NCBI GenBank assembly: GCA_013397795.1 | Contig: VZTJ01004744.1 | Span: 1,175,841-1,239,840, forward strand | DNA length: 64,000 nt | Reading direction: 5' to 3' | DNA from: Orthonyx spaldingii | Taxonomy: Eukaryota > Chordata > Aves > Passeriformes > Orthonychidae | Part shown: piece after piece, positions 44,286 through 56,569 of the stretch | How positions within the stretch are numbered: the stretch's first letter is position 1 | Layout of the letters: each line of letters begins with the position of its first letter | The notes under the pieces: generated by a model | Told to the model about the DNA's origin: nothing | Database searches by the model: none | Seen by the model: only the letters and a program-made list of their open reading frames with translations | Translations under genes and position numbers: made by a program

Positions 44286-47200
44286 GCAGCAGCAGCACGA
44301 AGCCATGAGTTTAAAGGTGGGTTTGGAGAGCTTGTCTGACACCTGTGCTGCTGTAGGACCTGTTTGAAGGCTGATGGAGGGCAATTACTCTGTCAGTGTC
44401 AGGGTAGATGTTGACTTCAGCTGGGAGGGTGCCACTTCTCTGCCTGGGTGTGTGGCAGTAGCCAGGGGCTGCATGCACAGCATCTGCTGGGAGAGCCTCA
44501 GGAATTCTGTTTATTTTAATGATAGCGTCAAGAAATTTCAATATGCCATTGGTATTTTTGTATTTTTCCTCTTCTTTGTGTGGTAAAGTGAACCAAAGTG
44601 AACCAAAGCGATCGGTGCCAAGCAAACCAAAGAAGCCCTGTGTGCAAATGTGAATGCTTGGCTCTCCTTTGCTGCTGCTCTCTGAGTCTTAAACAGCTCT
44701 AAAACCCGTTTTACACAGCTCTGTGAGAGCTGGGAGGTGGAAGGCAGGCAGTGCCTCTCTCTGAGGTTTACCCACTGGCTGTCAGCTCTGCTTATGGATT
44801 CTGCCTCCACGCTGGCTCCCCACTTAAATAACTGAACACAGCAGAGAAATTACAGGCTCTGTCTCGGAGCATCTGAGGAGCCAGGAAAAACTCTTCTGCT
44901 GTGCCTTTCGCTTCCCAGCTTGACAAACCCCCTCAGAAATGGTTCTGACTGCACAGATTTGTTTTCCCTCTTTCCTGTCACCTCTGTGTTTGGCTCCTTT
45001 CCCTTCCATACATGACAGCAGCTTGTGGTTCCTGGACCAGCTGGTCCAAGGCTTTTTCCTCGCACCACTGGTGGAAAAAACCCTCTTTTTCTGGTGGCAG
45101 AGATTGTTCTTTTCTCATTTATTTATTATGAGAGCCTTTTTTTTAAAGGTGCTGGTTCTGCCTGCCCTTTTTGGCTCTCTCTGCAGTGCAGTAATTGGAG
45201 TGGAGGCAGCCTTGGTGGAGGAGCTGATGCTCCCCATCAGCACCTGGAACGAGAAACGTGTAACCTTGAGCTCGGCTTGAATTTTAGCAGTGGAAACTTT
45301 CCTGGCCCAGTCCTTCTGGAAAGTTTTGGCTCAAGTGGTTGAGCCCATGCAGAGAAGGAGGTCAGGGAGTATCTGGTGAGGTTGTGCTTATGGAATGAGC
45401 TACCAGACACCTGCTTTGGGAGGCAGGCTTGGGACCAGGGGGATCAGTGGCTCGCCCGTGGGCCTGTGATGTGCCTTTAGGTGCTCCTGAGCGCTGCTGG
45501 GTGGTGTTGACCAGGGTTTAAACTCAGCGTGGTTGTGTGGCAGGAGTTTTGCTGTGGTGGGTCACCCAGGGAATGCAGGATTGGAGGTGGAGAGACCCTG
45601 GGACCTGCAAGAGATTCCCGGAGCCCTCATGTGCCCTGGTTGCCCTCCCACGCTGGCACTGTCCCCTCCACATCAGGGGGTTTTTTGTGTTTTTTCTGTT
45701 CCATACTCTGGGTTTGTCCCCTCCAGGAAATTGGTGAAGCCTCATTCCAAACATGGGAGCAGCTCCCACTTCTTATGACCTCCAGCTTGAACTTAGGTTT
45801 TGCTTTACTTCCTTTGCCAGCGAGTCACCGTCCTTTTATCTCCCTCACAGATTGCTGAGCAGTACAGAAATATTGGCATTTCATCTTTTCTTCTCAAAAT
45901 CTTTGGGAAAACATCTACAGAAGGGCTTTCTATTCCTCCTTCTTTTTTTTTTTTTTTTTTCCTTTACTGAAAAGTGAAAGAGAAAATGAATTAGAGGCAA
46001 AGAAAAGGGAGCAGGTGACAAATGAGAAGAACAGGGTTGGACTTTCAAGACGAAATCCATCAAATCTTGCCTCTGAGCACGTCAGAGGCCAGGCTGCTGT
46101 GATGAACTGGGCTAATTGGAGATGCCTGTGCTGGGGTGACTGGGCCAGGAGAACAGGGCTGCTGGGAGAAGGGAAGGGGACTAGATTGTCCCATCTCCCT
46201 CACAGGGAAGAAGGAGAACCAAGGAAATGTGGTGGCAGAGACTTTTGGAAGTGTGGTGGTGGCCTTTGTGTGAGGGTGGGGGTACTAAAATGCTTTTTAA
46301 CTGGATTTCTGCTGCTTTAAGGAGTCGAAGAACAGCTGAGGGCTCCCTGTGCCAGCTTGTGAATTTGATGGAGGAGCCAAAATGTGGTGACTGTGCCCAC
46401 AGCTATGACCCAGAGCTCGGGAGGGGTGAGGACGGCGAGTCGAGGAGAGACTGGCGCTGGTTGTTAAAATGAGGATTAAAATGCTTTTTGTATTAATGAT
46501 GCCTGAAGTCTTGAGCCCAAAAGCCATCGAAGAAATTCCCCTTAACTCCACTTGGGTTCGAATCAGACCTTTTAAGAGAGAAGCTTATTAGGCAATTAAT
46601 TAGAAACCTGCCCCTTGTGTTGGATGCCAGTGCCCTCCATCCCACCCCAGCCCCTTCCTGCTGCTCCGGGTCAGCATCGTGCTCAGGCAGCTGCTTCATC
46701 CTCCAGCTCCTTCCCTGGCCCTGGGGCTCTGCACTTCCAGAACCTTCCAGAAGCTCCTTCCAGAGAGTGAGTTAGTTTTTCTCCATTCTCATCCTCCTTG
46801 AAAGCAAAATGGAGATGAACCAGTGGGGTGCAACCCCTTTTCCCACTTCCCTCCTTGGCAAAGTGGAAGGGCAAGAAAAATACAGAGGTTTGCAGCTGCA
46901 AGCAAGGTGTTGAGACAAGGGTTGCTCAATGGGATGCAAAAGTACCCCCCATAAAACAGCCAAACCTAAAAAAAAATATAATAAAATCCGATCAGGAAGA
47001 AAACAACAGCAAATAAAAAAATAAAGCTCCTGAGGTCAATCAAAGTTCAAGATTTGGAGGAAGAAGAAAATCTGTGCATGTGTGAGAAAGAGGGAGAAGT
47101 AGCTGTGATTGAGAGAAAGGAGGCAAAAGGAGACAAGATAAATTCTGATTATCTGGTGGAATCAAGACACTTAACTGCCCTGTCTGATTCCTGAGAGGAA

Positions 47201-49469
47201 ACAAATGGAGCCTATAACTTTGTGCTGCAGGAAGATAATTTGTCCCTGTTTCCTCAGCCCTTGCTGAGCCAGGAGCCAGGTCGGTGCTTGGGCTCGAGGA
47301 GGCTGGAGCAGCATCTCCAGCACGACCTCAGGGAGAGGTGGAAGGTGTTTTCCTTTGTGGCAGCCCTGAGAGGGGCTTCTGCCAGTTGTGCTGCAGCTTT
47401 GGCTCTGCACGCCCTGTCCAGGCAGGACCCTCTGCTTCCTGATGAGGGGGGGGCAAAAGGAGGATAAACTCAATAAATACAATAAATTGGTGCTAAAAAA
47501 ACAGTGGAAGGTAACTTGTACAAACTTTTGTTGTGGTGATGAAAGCGGTGAAGGTTTAAAACCACGCTCATGAACTTAGAGTTCCCTTGGGGTGAAATTT
47601 GGAAAAAACTTAGGGCAAAGCAATTGTGAAGTCTCATTTCATAAGGGCTGTGTTTCTTATGATCTTCTATTTAATTTGTTATTTTTGGTCTGTATTTTTT
47701 ACATTTGTAGTACTTTTTGTTTCCTGCAATGAGCTTTGGAGGTGCTCTGAAGATAGGATGGTGATTACTGCCTGAGGGGGAGGTAAGGGAAAGGGTGAGA
47801 GAGCTCTTAGGTTTTGCTGCCTCCTTTGGGAGGGTTTATTTCAGATGGAGTTTTCCTCTGCTCCAGTGCAGCTCACACTGGTTCTGAGCTGTCCCTATCT
47901 ACGTTCTAATGAAGTTTCTTGATTCTAACAAATAAAAGCACAGAGAAGTTGAGGAATCTGTCCTTGGTTTTGCTCCTTTCGGAGCAGAGGTGGTCGAGCT
48001 CAGGGTGCTGCTTTCCACTGATCCCACTCCAAAGACTGACAGGAGCAAGAACTGGAGCTGTGAGGATGTGCTCTGCCCAGAAATGCCTTGCCTTCTTCTC
48101 CAGGTTGTCCTGAATTTAGGAGCTAAATTCCCTGGCAGCTGGAGGTAGTTGCAGTGCAAAGAGAGAAGAGTTAAACGTTTGCTTGTTGGTTTAGTTATTT
48201 ATTTATTGGTACAACAGCACACAAACCAGGAGCGTGATTAGAACTGGGTGGCACGTGATTCTCCTATTCAGCAGGAATTTTAAGATCCTTTCCCTTCCAG
48301 CAATGCAACCAAGACCTTTTGGAGTTTGAAAAAGGCATCAACTTTAAAGTATTTGCCGTTCTGGAGGGAAATGATGACTTGTTGATCTGGGTTTTTTGAA
48401 TGGGATGCAAAGAGGGGAAGTCTGTTCTCCCATTAAACTGGGCAGAATAAAGAGGCACGATCCTGGATTTGTTTTGTGCTAGTTACTGGCTTTCACTGCC
48501 ACGGAGCCTGAGTGTCTCCTTTTTCCCTTGGGGCAAAGAAACAAGCATCCTCCAGCATAAAATCAAACTGCTACCTTGTTTTATATCAAGGCTGCAAGGT
48601 CTGAGAAAGTGTAGGGTCTTTGTGTCTATGGGGTTGGCTGCACTGAAGAGATGAAAACATTGCAGATGAACACTCTGATCACAGCTTGAGATAAAGCCAC
48701 TTGTTTTTGTCCTTATCCAAAATGTCTTTGCTTGTGACCCATCACTCACTTGCACCTGTTGGTGGAAGGATTTTTTTTTCCCCAGTGGTTAGTTCTGGCT
48801 GCTCTTTTTAAAACAACTGCTATTCCTCCTCCAAACAGGAATTTGTCTGGGTTTGGGCACTGAGTCTTGCTGTGCTCATCGCTCAGTATCACATTTTGTC
48901 CTCTCCGTGGATGTGCTCGAGATGGCCTGAGTCATCTCCCTCTTCTTAGTCATAGATGAGGCAGTTCAAGCTTTTAAAGCCTTTTATTTAAGGGAACAGC
49001 ATTTTTACTAGCTCTCAAAATCTTGTGCCTTCCTCTTGCATCCAGTCCTGAAGGTGATGCAGCCAAGCAGGCAGCCTGTAGATTTGCAGCCTTGGCAGAA
49101 CCAGCTTTTGAGCCTAAAAGCCACTCCTGACTTCCCCGAGAGCACTGTGGCGCTCCAGGCAGGCCGTGGAATGGCTCCTGGCGTGCTTGGCTCCCCATTC
49201 CTGCCAGAAGGGCTGGCTTTGGGATGTTCTCCTCTGCAGCTGTGGCCCTCCAGCCTTTTGAGGACGCTTGGAGTGGGGTCATAAAAATAATTTTTTAGCA
49301 AACGAGCCCAAATTGCCAAGGGCTTCACCTGGCTGCTGGCTCCTTCCTGTTATCTGCCGTGGTATCACCCAAGTTTGTAGCAACAGCAGTTTTACCTCAC
49401 ACTGTTGTGTCCCCAGTGAGGCTGGTGGCCTTGGGACCTGCCAGGCCAGCTGAGTCCTCACTCAAAATG

Positions 49470-49760
49470 TGCTTCATCAATAGGGCACTGAATTTTTAAT
49501 CACAAAGTCACACAGGGCGAAGTCAAATGCCTTACAGCAGTCTATTATTCCTTCTTTATCTGCCAAAGTTGTAATCTCATCAAAGAATAAAATCAGGTTT
49601 GTTTGACAAGCTCTATTTTCCATGAAATCATGTTGACTGGCGTTAATTATGTTCCTATCATTTAATTCTTTATTAATGGGATCTCATATCGGGTTTTTCC
49701 ATTATTTCCGCCGTGATTGATGTCGCAGCGATCGATCGGGAATTGCCCGGCTCGCTCTGC
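49470..49760 (-). mobile_element. Ancient CR1/L3-type LINE, reverse-transcriptase fossil
   Basis: Read on the minus strand, this piece contains the order of blocks of a CR1-clade reverse transcriptase. First comes GNSRSIAATSITAEIMEK, equivalent to the family's GNYRPxSLTSIxGKIMEK. A degraded linker with stops follows, then an open stretch reading NASQHDFMENRACQTNL, LFFDEITTLADKEG and KAFDFALCDFV (family form SQHGF, C-TNL, FDEIT, DFxKAFD). The second part runs about 50 codons without a stop, although a few residues before KAFD are deleted. This is a different, far older element than the CR1 tails elsewhere here, and no 3' tail is present. Confidence 0.8.
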
Positions 49761-50552
49761 TCTCCAAACTGTGCTGCTGCTTTTGCCCCCTGCTCTGCTG
49801 GAGCTTCCCTGCCCTTCCCAGATGGGTGAAATTTGGGCATCTGTTCTCCTTGGCCAGGTGGCCTGGAGTGCTCTGGTACTGCCAAAGGTGGCTCACACAG
49901 ACTGTCCCCACCAATCCTCAAATCCACGTGGCCAAAAGAGAAACCTCATCCTTACCCCCTCATCCTCTAGGCCAGGCAGCCTAGGGAATCTCCCATCCTT
50001 ATCTCTATCCCACCAGCTTTTTTCCTGCTGTTTTCTCCCCCATCCTGCTGGGGAAGGCAGGGAGAGCAGCTGGGTGGGACAACAGGCACCCAGCCATGGC
50101 AGAGTGTGAGTGTGCATATGAGGGGTCGTGGAGAGGCCCAGAATGATTCCAGGAGGTTCTTGTGGGGCTGAAAGGAGGCTCCAGGGGTGGTGGCTGTCCC
50201 CTGCTTTTGTTGTTGTGTCTGCTGGTGAGGAGGGCGAGGGAGGCTGGTCAGCGCTGACCCAGAGGAGGTGTGGGATCTCTGTCTCCAGTGCCAGAGATGT
50301 CCGTGCCTGGGCTGAGCGAAGCTGACTTTCTCGTTTGGCAAAGGCAAGGAGGGAGAGGATCTGTGGTTCAGTCCATCTGTGCCAGAACAGTCAGACCATG
50401 CACAGCCCGACTCCCCTGGAGGCACTGGAGCACCATGGGTGTGATCCCAGCCCTTCCGCAGACCTGTGCTCTCCGACAAGCCGGATGTTTTTAGGATTTC
50501 TTCCTCTCTGTCCCGTTTTGCTCAGGATTTCTTTCCTCTCTGCCTCTCCCAG

Positions 50553-50695
50553 GTTCCTCAGTGACTCAGCTGCTGGCCCGGGACCTGGACAACGACCCGC
50601 TGGTGTTCGGGGTGGTCGGGGAGGAGGCCGGTCGGTTCTTCGCCGTGGAGAGCGTCACCGGCGTCGTGTGGCTCAGGCAGCCCCTGGACAGAGAG
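50553..50695 (+). CDS. CDH23: Cadherin-23, exon encoding the middle of EC1
   Basis: Acceptor cctctcccag|gt and donor gag|gtaaag bound 143 bases; entry is phase 1 and exit phase 0. It encodes SSVTQLLARDLDNDPLVFG, then VVGEEAGRFFAVES and VTGVVWLRQPLDRE. Mature-residue positions count from the Gln after the signal peptide. Asp36, Asp38 and Asp40 in RDLDNDP sit where the extra N-terminal calcium site of CDH23 is formed. LDRE (Asp71, Glu73) is the conserved cadherin calcium motif feeding the EC1-EC2 linker. FFAVE and TGVVWLRQPLDRE match the recalled human sequence. Codons are very GC-rich at third positions, unlike the surrounding intron. Confidence 0.97.
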
Positions 50696-53504
50696 GTAAA
50701 GCTGGGCAAAACCCACCTCTGCTCAGATAAATGGTGGCTCTCTGCCTTCTGTGGCAGCTGAGATGGGTGTTGCTCCCTCCTGGAGTTGGGGATCTGGGTG
50801 TGTCCATGTCCCTGACACCCTGGCACTGTCTCCAGTTCAGTGGGGACACAGGGAGCAAGCAGGGTGTTCTGCTTTGATCTGACTTGTTGATTTATCCTGG
50901 ATGCCAGAAAAATATCTGTGAGTCTGGAAGTAAAGGAATTAATAAGTGGAGATGATCTACCAAGGAGCCAGGCTGCTCCTACAGTCAGGGAAATCTACAG
51001 GCTTCCTCTTTAAATCTCTATGCCAATTAAATCCTTTACTATTTAGAACAGCGTGTGAAGAGATGTGAGGTATCCCTGCTTATTCAATCTCATCAAGACT
51101 TTTCATCCTCTGCTGGATGCTAAATTTGGCAAGGTTCTCGCCTCGAAGCTGTTTCACCCCCGTTTTCGATGGCAGCTTTGGTGTGCAAGGCTGGAATCCC
51201 ATCCAGGTGCCTGCTTTGCTAAAACCTTGGCCCTTGCCACCTTCCTGGAGCACGGAGAAAGGGATAGTGGGAAGACTGGGAAAATGCTGTGTGATTTGGG
51301 CAATGTGCTTAATTTGCCCTGTGCTTCTGCTGCCTGTGTTTAGTGCTGGCAGCGTGGGGAAGATCAAAGCCAGTAACACACCTCCAGCACTGGAACCAGC
51401 CAGGCATTGGGATGCAGAGGAGCAGGGTGGTGGATGCTGCTCAGGCTGGGGCAGGGAGGGGAGGCCAAACCCAATTTCACAGTGTTAAGAGCGAGACTTT
51501 GGAAAAATAAAGTGCTTTTCTTCACCCCTCTCCCCTCCGCCTGCCCGTGCCAACAGCTGCTGGCGTGAGTCATAAATCTTCCCTCATCCAAATGCCTCCT
51601 GCTTCCCAATGCTTCCCATGCCAGCCTTAAGCCCAGGAGGGTGATCAGTAGATTGTAGGGGTCTTGTGGTGTGGAGGGTGGGATGGGAAGGAGCTGGGCA
51701 TGGATGGACTCAGCTGGGAGAGGAGCCTGCACTCATCAGTGATCCCAGGGGCTCAAAGACAGTGAAGACAGAGCAGTGCTGGGAATGGAGCTGGGAAAGG
51801 TGTAAAGGATGTGAGAGAGGTGTAAATGACAATTTATGGTGGAGGAAGCAGTGGGAGGGAAGGGATGGAGGTTGGGAGCAGAAAACACTGGCCTGGATAC
51901 ACGTGGTCAAAAAGTCAGGGGAGAGAGCCATGCAGGAGAAGGGGTGGGAAAGGAAAAGGAAGAGGTGAATTCTTGTACAATGGAGGAAAAGAAGGGTAGT
52001 AAGTACGTACTTCATAGTAAGGTAAATGATGCAGGAGAAGATGAAATAGAGAAAAAGAGTAAAGAGCAAGTGTATAGAGGCAAAATGAATTTTAAAAGAT
52101 TTTTTTTTTTTTACTCCTATGAAGATTCAAAGGAAAATGGAGTTTTTAAAAAACAGCAGACCCTGAGGCTAAAGAATTGTGTTAAAATAATTTTAGAGAC
52201 AGCAATTGGTATGTGGAAGCTTTCTCTGATTATTTTATTGAGTTTTTACAATTTAAATGCTCAACAGGTTGTTTCTTATCTCCTGCTTTTCCTTTCTTCC
52301 CTATTGCGTTGTCCCTCGTGGACAAGTAGGGGGAAAAGAGGGCTGGAAGGCACTGATGCAGCAGGGTGGGATGGCACAGGGAGCAGAGTATCTCCTCTCC
52401 CTCGGGATTTCAGCTCTTCCTTCTGCCTACAAGCACTGCCCTGGGGCAGGAGTTAGGAAGGGCTTTCTCCAGTTGTACTTCCCGGCTGTTGGGATGGAGA
52501 TGTGGGAGCAGGAGGGGCCCACACTGTGGGGAGCTCTTCCCCAAACCCTTCTCCAAGCTGAGCTTCTCCTCTGGTGCAAGCAGAGCTGCTGCCCTGGGCA
52601 CTGCTGGCTGCTGCCTGCCCCTGAGCCGATCTCATTAGGAATAAATCAAGCAGAGCTGCAGCACGGAGAGCCATTTCAAGCTGGCTTTTCCAGCCTTTCC
52701 TGCGTGATGCTTTGGAAACGTCGCGTTGCTGTGCTCCAGCAGCTCAGGCAGGGCAGGGACACCAGAGGTGGGAAGGGTTTGTCAGGACTGGAGGGGAACA
52801 AAAAACATCTACAGATAGATGTAGTGGCCTGAGTCCTGCTGTCCATCTTTACATGATTCCTTGGTAAAACATGAACAAAACAATTGCTGGTGGGAAGGAA
52901 AGGGTCAGGCAGAGCAGGTCTGCCTCCACTAGCAATATCCCCCTGCCCTGATCCCAAAAAAATCGCTCTTTCCCACTTGTTGCTCACCCCAGCACCAGTG
53001 ACTTGAATAGCTCACTATTTCAAGCTGCCAATTTAGTTAAAGCAATAAGTAGCAGAGAGAATTGTTGGGCTTTTTCATGGAATTTCAGCCAGTTCTTACC
53101 ACACAGGCTTGTCCCAGGACTCCCAGCTGTGTGATAGGAAAGTTGGGAAAGCAGCAGCCGGATTTCGATGTCCCAACCAAGACTGTGTTGAGTCTTAAAT
53201 CTTCCTGTGTTTTACGTGCTCAGCTGCCAGTCAGGGAGTCATTTCCTTTGTCCCTGCATCCTTCTGACCTGGCCAGGGCATCTCCCGTGCCTGTGGGATA
53301 CACAGGAGCCCCGCTGGCATCCAGAGCTCCCAGGATTTTCCACCCAGTGTAGGTGATGGCACTCAGGCACCTCTCCTCTTCTGGAAGGTCCTGAAAGCAT
53401 TTCGCGTGTAATAACATTGGCTAAAAGTCCCCAGCCTGCCATCTGCAGATAAACACTACAGGATCTTTAATTACAGGTTTTTTTTCCTTCTCTTTCCCTT
53501 TCAG
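50696..53504 (+). other. CDH23: CDH23 intron 4
   Basis: The intron runs from gtaaag to ttccctttcag, about 2.8 kb. It holds an AT-rich stretch (52000-52260) with a 206-codon chance frame, and no recognisable repeat or gene. Confidence 0.9.
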
Positions 53505-53552
53505 ACTAAGTCAGAATTCACGGTTGAATTTTCTGTCAGTGACAGCCAAGGG
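53505..53552 (+). CDS. CDH23: Cadherin-23, 48-bp exon in EC1
   Basis: Sixteen codons, phase 0 at both ends, between ccctttcag and ggg|gtgagt. They encode TKSEFTVEFSVSDSQG; recalled human has TKSEFTVEFSVSDHQG. Asp86 in SVSD is a calcium ligand in this family. A 48-bp in-frame microexon could be skipped without breaking the frame, but that would remove a beta-strand of EC1. Confidence 0.95.
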
Positions 53553-53721
53553 GTGAGTGTGACTTCTCATTTCATGCTCTGCGGCACGGACGGAGGGGAG
53601 CAGGGGGTGTGGGTCACTGCGGGCCCTGCTGCACCAGGGGACAGCTTTTGGCCACAGGCTGGCTTTAGGCTCGAAATCCACACCTAGAGCTGACACCCTG
53701 CTGTTGTCCTTGGGCCCACAG
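53553..53721 (+). other. CDH23: CDH23 intron 5, 169 bp
   Basis: A short intron from gtgagt to tgggcccacag. Nothing else is visible in it. Confidence 0.92.
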
Positions 53722-53814
53722 GTGATCAAAGGGACGGTCAACATCCAGGTGGGAGACGTGAACGACAACGCCCCGACGTTCCACAACCAGCCCTACAGCG
53801 TCCGCATCCCAGAG
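53722..53814 (+). CDS. CDH23: Cadherin-23, exon encoding the end of EC1 and start of EC2
   Basis: Thirty-one codons, phase 0, between the acceptor gcccacag and the donor gag|gtaggg. They read VIKGTVNIQVGDVNDNAP followed by TFHNQPYSVRIPE. DVNDNAP is the cadherin linker motif (Asp101, Asn103, Asp104, Asn105 in mature numbering) that binds the EC1-EC2 calcium ions. FHNQPYSVRIPE begins EC2 and is identical to the recalled human sequence. KGT replaces human TRK just before the last strand. The next exon should begin with the EC2 residues after Pro-Glu and is not found in the remaining 10.2 kb. Confidence 0.97.
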
Positions 53815-54284
53815 GTAGGGACCAGCTCTGGCTGCCTTCTGGCTCTTCCCTCAGTGGCCACTCGTGCTCTCTGGTTGCCACCACAGAGCTGGCCACCAAT
53901 GGACAGGGCTGTCCTCCTGCCCTGGACCCTCGTGAGGCTGGGGGAGGATGAAACTTTTGCAAGTTGCTGCCTGAAAATGGGCAGAAGTGAAGTGTTTTGG
54001 GTGCTGGGGGAAGGCAGGAGGAAGGGGAGATGTGGAGCTGTGGTGACATCTTTCCCATGACAAATGGGAAGTTTGCAAATGAGTGTAAGTGAGAATCTGT
54101 GTCTTGTTCTCTTCCTTGGAGCTGGGGGGATGCACAGGTCTTGTCACAGAGATGACCTGAGGCAGGACCAAATATTTCTCCAAATACCTGAATTCTGGCA
54201 GAGTACTGCCCAAAGGCTTCTGCCCTGGCTGGTGATTTCCTTTAACAGCTCCATAGCAGGACTTGTCCCATGATGTCCCTGGAA

Positions 54285-54485
54285 TAAAATAGGTGGGAAG
54301 AAACCATAAGAGGTCATCTGGCTCAAGCTCCCACTAATCCAGCAAGAATTTTCACATTAGATCAGATTGCTCAGGGCTTTATCCAGCCTAGTGTAGAATA
54401 TCCCCAAGGACAGAGTTTCCACAACCTTCTGCTGCTCTCTGTGACATCTTCTCATCCATCAGGGAGAGCTTCTGCACCTGCAGCC
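54285..54485 (-). mobile_element. CR1 LINE 3' end, antisense, old
   Basis: Diverged copy: ccataagaggtcatctggc, tcccactaatccagc, acattagatcagattgctc, tttatccagcctagtg and agagtttccacaacc follow the complement of an older CR1 subfamily. Confidence 0.75.
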
Positions 54486-55417
54486 TGACCTGGCCAGGAA
54501 TTCACAGGCCTGATATGAATTTAGGCTTTAAAGCTGTGGCTTCTGGTGCCAGGAGGAGGTGGTCAGGGTATTCCATTTGAAACGGGGGTGAGTAGGGCAT
54601 TTGACATCCTCCAGTGGACGAAAGCTCTTCCTCTTGCACCACAGTGCTGAGCAGTTTTGCCCAGACTGTTCCTGGGGGAGTGGGTGAGGTCCCGTGTGCA
54701 TTGTGTGTGTGAAATGAAGCAGCTTTGGTAACTGAGAGGTGCAAACGATCGTGTTACCTACCAGGGTGTGTTTAATATTCCTGCTGCTGCTGCCCCGCCG
54801 TGCTGGGCTTTGATCCCTGCCCGTCCCTCCCCTGCCAGGATGAGGTTTCTTCATTAGAGCTGCTTGTGATGTATGAGCCGGGAGCTGGAGTCTCATCTTT
54901 GCACCAAGTCATCTGAAACCTCCCTGCGAGAATGACGCTGGGTCAGAGGCGTTTCTGCTGCTCTCGAGGGCACGAGTGGTGGAGAAGTGACTCGGCAAAA
55001 CCCACACGAGGTGCCCCGAGCTCCCGCCGGGTGCTCCGGCCTCTGGAGCTGGCAGGTGGCTGTCGTGCCTTGCTGCTGCTGCTCCTGGTCATGCTCTGCC
55101 TGCAGAGGTCTGCAAAGCAAAAGGAACAGCAGTAGGGTGGGAGGAGAACAGTCTCCTCTCCCCTGCCCTCAGATTTGCCTCTGGTTTTGCTGGTTACCTG
55201 CCCTTCGTGTGAAGAGGCGGAAATGGGTTTCCGTGACTCCCCTGGGAATTGGGACTGTGTTAAGGACCAGCTTCTTACATACCTGGAACATCTGTGCCAC
55301 ATCTCTTGTTGCTGATGGCTTCTGTCCTAAGAGCCAGTTTGAAAACTGGTCTTCCCCCTTTCCAGTATTAACCTGTACCCAGCCTGGGGAGCAGGGAGGG
55401 CAAAGGTCCTGGTTTGG

Positions 55418-55715
55418 AATCATAGAATATTAGAATCACAGAATGGTTTGGGCTGGAAAGGACCTTAGAGCTCCTCTAGTTCAGCTCCTGCCATGGGCAG
55501 GGACACCTTCCACTATCCCAGGCTGCTCCAAGCCCCAGTGTCCAACCTGGCCTTGGACACTTCCAGGGATGCAGGGGCAGCCACAGCTTCTCTGGGCACC
55601 CTGTGCCAGGGCCTCCCCACCCTCACGGAGAACAACTTCTTCCTAATACCTAATTTAAACCTCCTCTCTTGCAGTTAAAAGCCATTCCCCTGTGTCCTGT
55701 CCTCCCGTGCCCTCA
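55418..55715 (-). mobile_element. CR1 LINE 3' end, antisense
   Basis: Well preserved, with two terminal-repeat units at its 3' end (catagaatat, tagaatcacagaatgg), then ttgggctggaaaggacc, gccatgggcagggacacc, ccttggacacttccaggg and ctctgggcaccctgtgcc. Confidence 0.94.
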
Positions 55716-56569
55716 TATGTAGAAAATTAGGGCTGGCTGAGGAAAGGGAACTGCAGGCAGGTGATCTGGACAAAAAAAAACCACATAAAAAAAGAAGAGG
55801 CTGCACCTTAGAGTCCCTGTGTGCCATGTCACACTGCTGTGCACGTGAGACGTGGTTCTGCTGGGAGGGATTTCCAGGACTGCCCGGCTGTTTGGGGGGC
55901 AGCAAGCCCGGTGCTCCCCCCGTGCAGCCACTGAGCACTTGGCCTTCGGAGCTGTGCTCCTCTGGAGGTTGGCCTAATCTAATTATAAGGCAGCGTGTGC
56001 CAGCTTCCAGTTTCTCCCCGTGATCTTTAACCAAGGGCACCGATCAGAGGTAATGAGCCACAAATGCCTTGCTCCGCCAGCATCCTGGAGGCACTCCTGT
56101 TCTTCTGCCAGGGAGAGAGAGCCTTGCTTTGCCAGGCACTGCGAGAGCAGGGCATGGGGTCTCACCACCTAGACAGGACCCTCCAAGGGCTGCAGCCCTT
56201 GGGAGGTGTCAGCAATGAGGTTTTTCTCTGTGTTGGTGGCACAGCTGTCAAGGAGGAGGCGTGCACTTGGCTTTGAGACCTGTGCTGAGCCACAGGTTTT
56301 CCCTGTCGCTCGTCCACGAGTTCTTGAAGCTGGAGGTGATGTGGCATGGAAATGTGACAGGGGACATGTGGGGGACCAGCCATGGTGAGGGATGGCAGGT
56401 CACCCCATGCTCCAGGCAGCTTGAGGGTGAGCAGCGAGGGCACAGCTACCGAAATCCAGCTCAGACAGCACCCAGCCCAAATCGAAGGGCCTGTGGATAA
56501 TGAATGAAGAGGGGCTGGAGCTTGGAGGAAGAGAAGAGGCTAGTGTGGTTTTCAATAGACTGGCTCTGT

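Larger units (their letters stand above)
23043..50552 (+). other. CDH23: CDH23 intron 3, 27.5 kb
   Basis: This large intron splits the EC1 coding region. It holds CR1 copies on both strands, two solo LTRs (27668-28354, 39085-39346), an ancient LINE reverse-transcriptase fossil (49470-49760), microsatellites and several AT-rich candidate regulatory blocks. Frames such as 32510-33256 plus (248 codons) have no family likeness. I see no further cadherin exon and no nested gene such as C10orf105 or VSIR, which in human lie in later CDH23 introns. Confidence 0.9.

Noticed and set aside
46553..46565. tRNA B-box-like ggttcgaatc
   Set aside because: No pairing T-stem, no A-box or anticodon arm at the right spacing, and no acceptor stem.
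51836..52456. 206-codon open frame in an AT-rich part of intron 4
   Set aside because: Lys/Glu-rich then hydrophobic stretches without family likeness. An intron flanked by verified CDH23 exons is the simpler reading.
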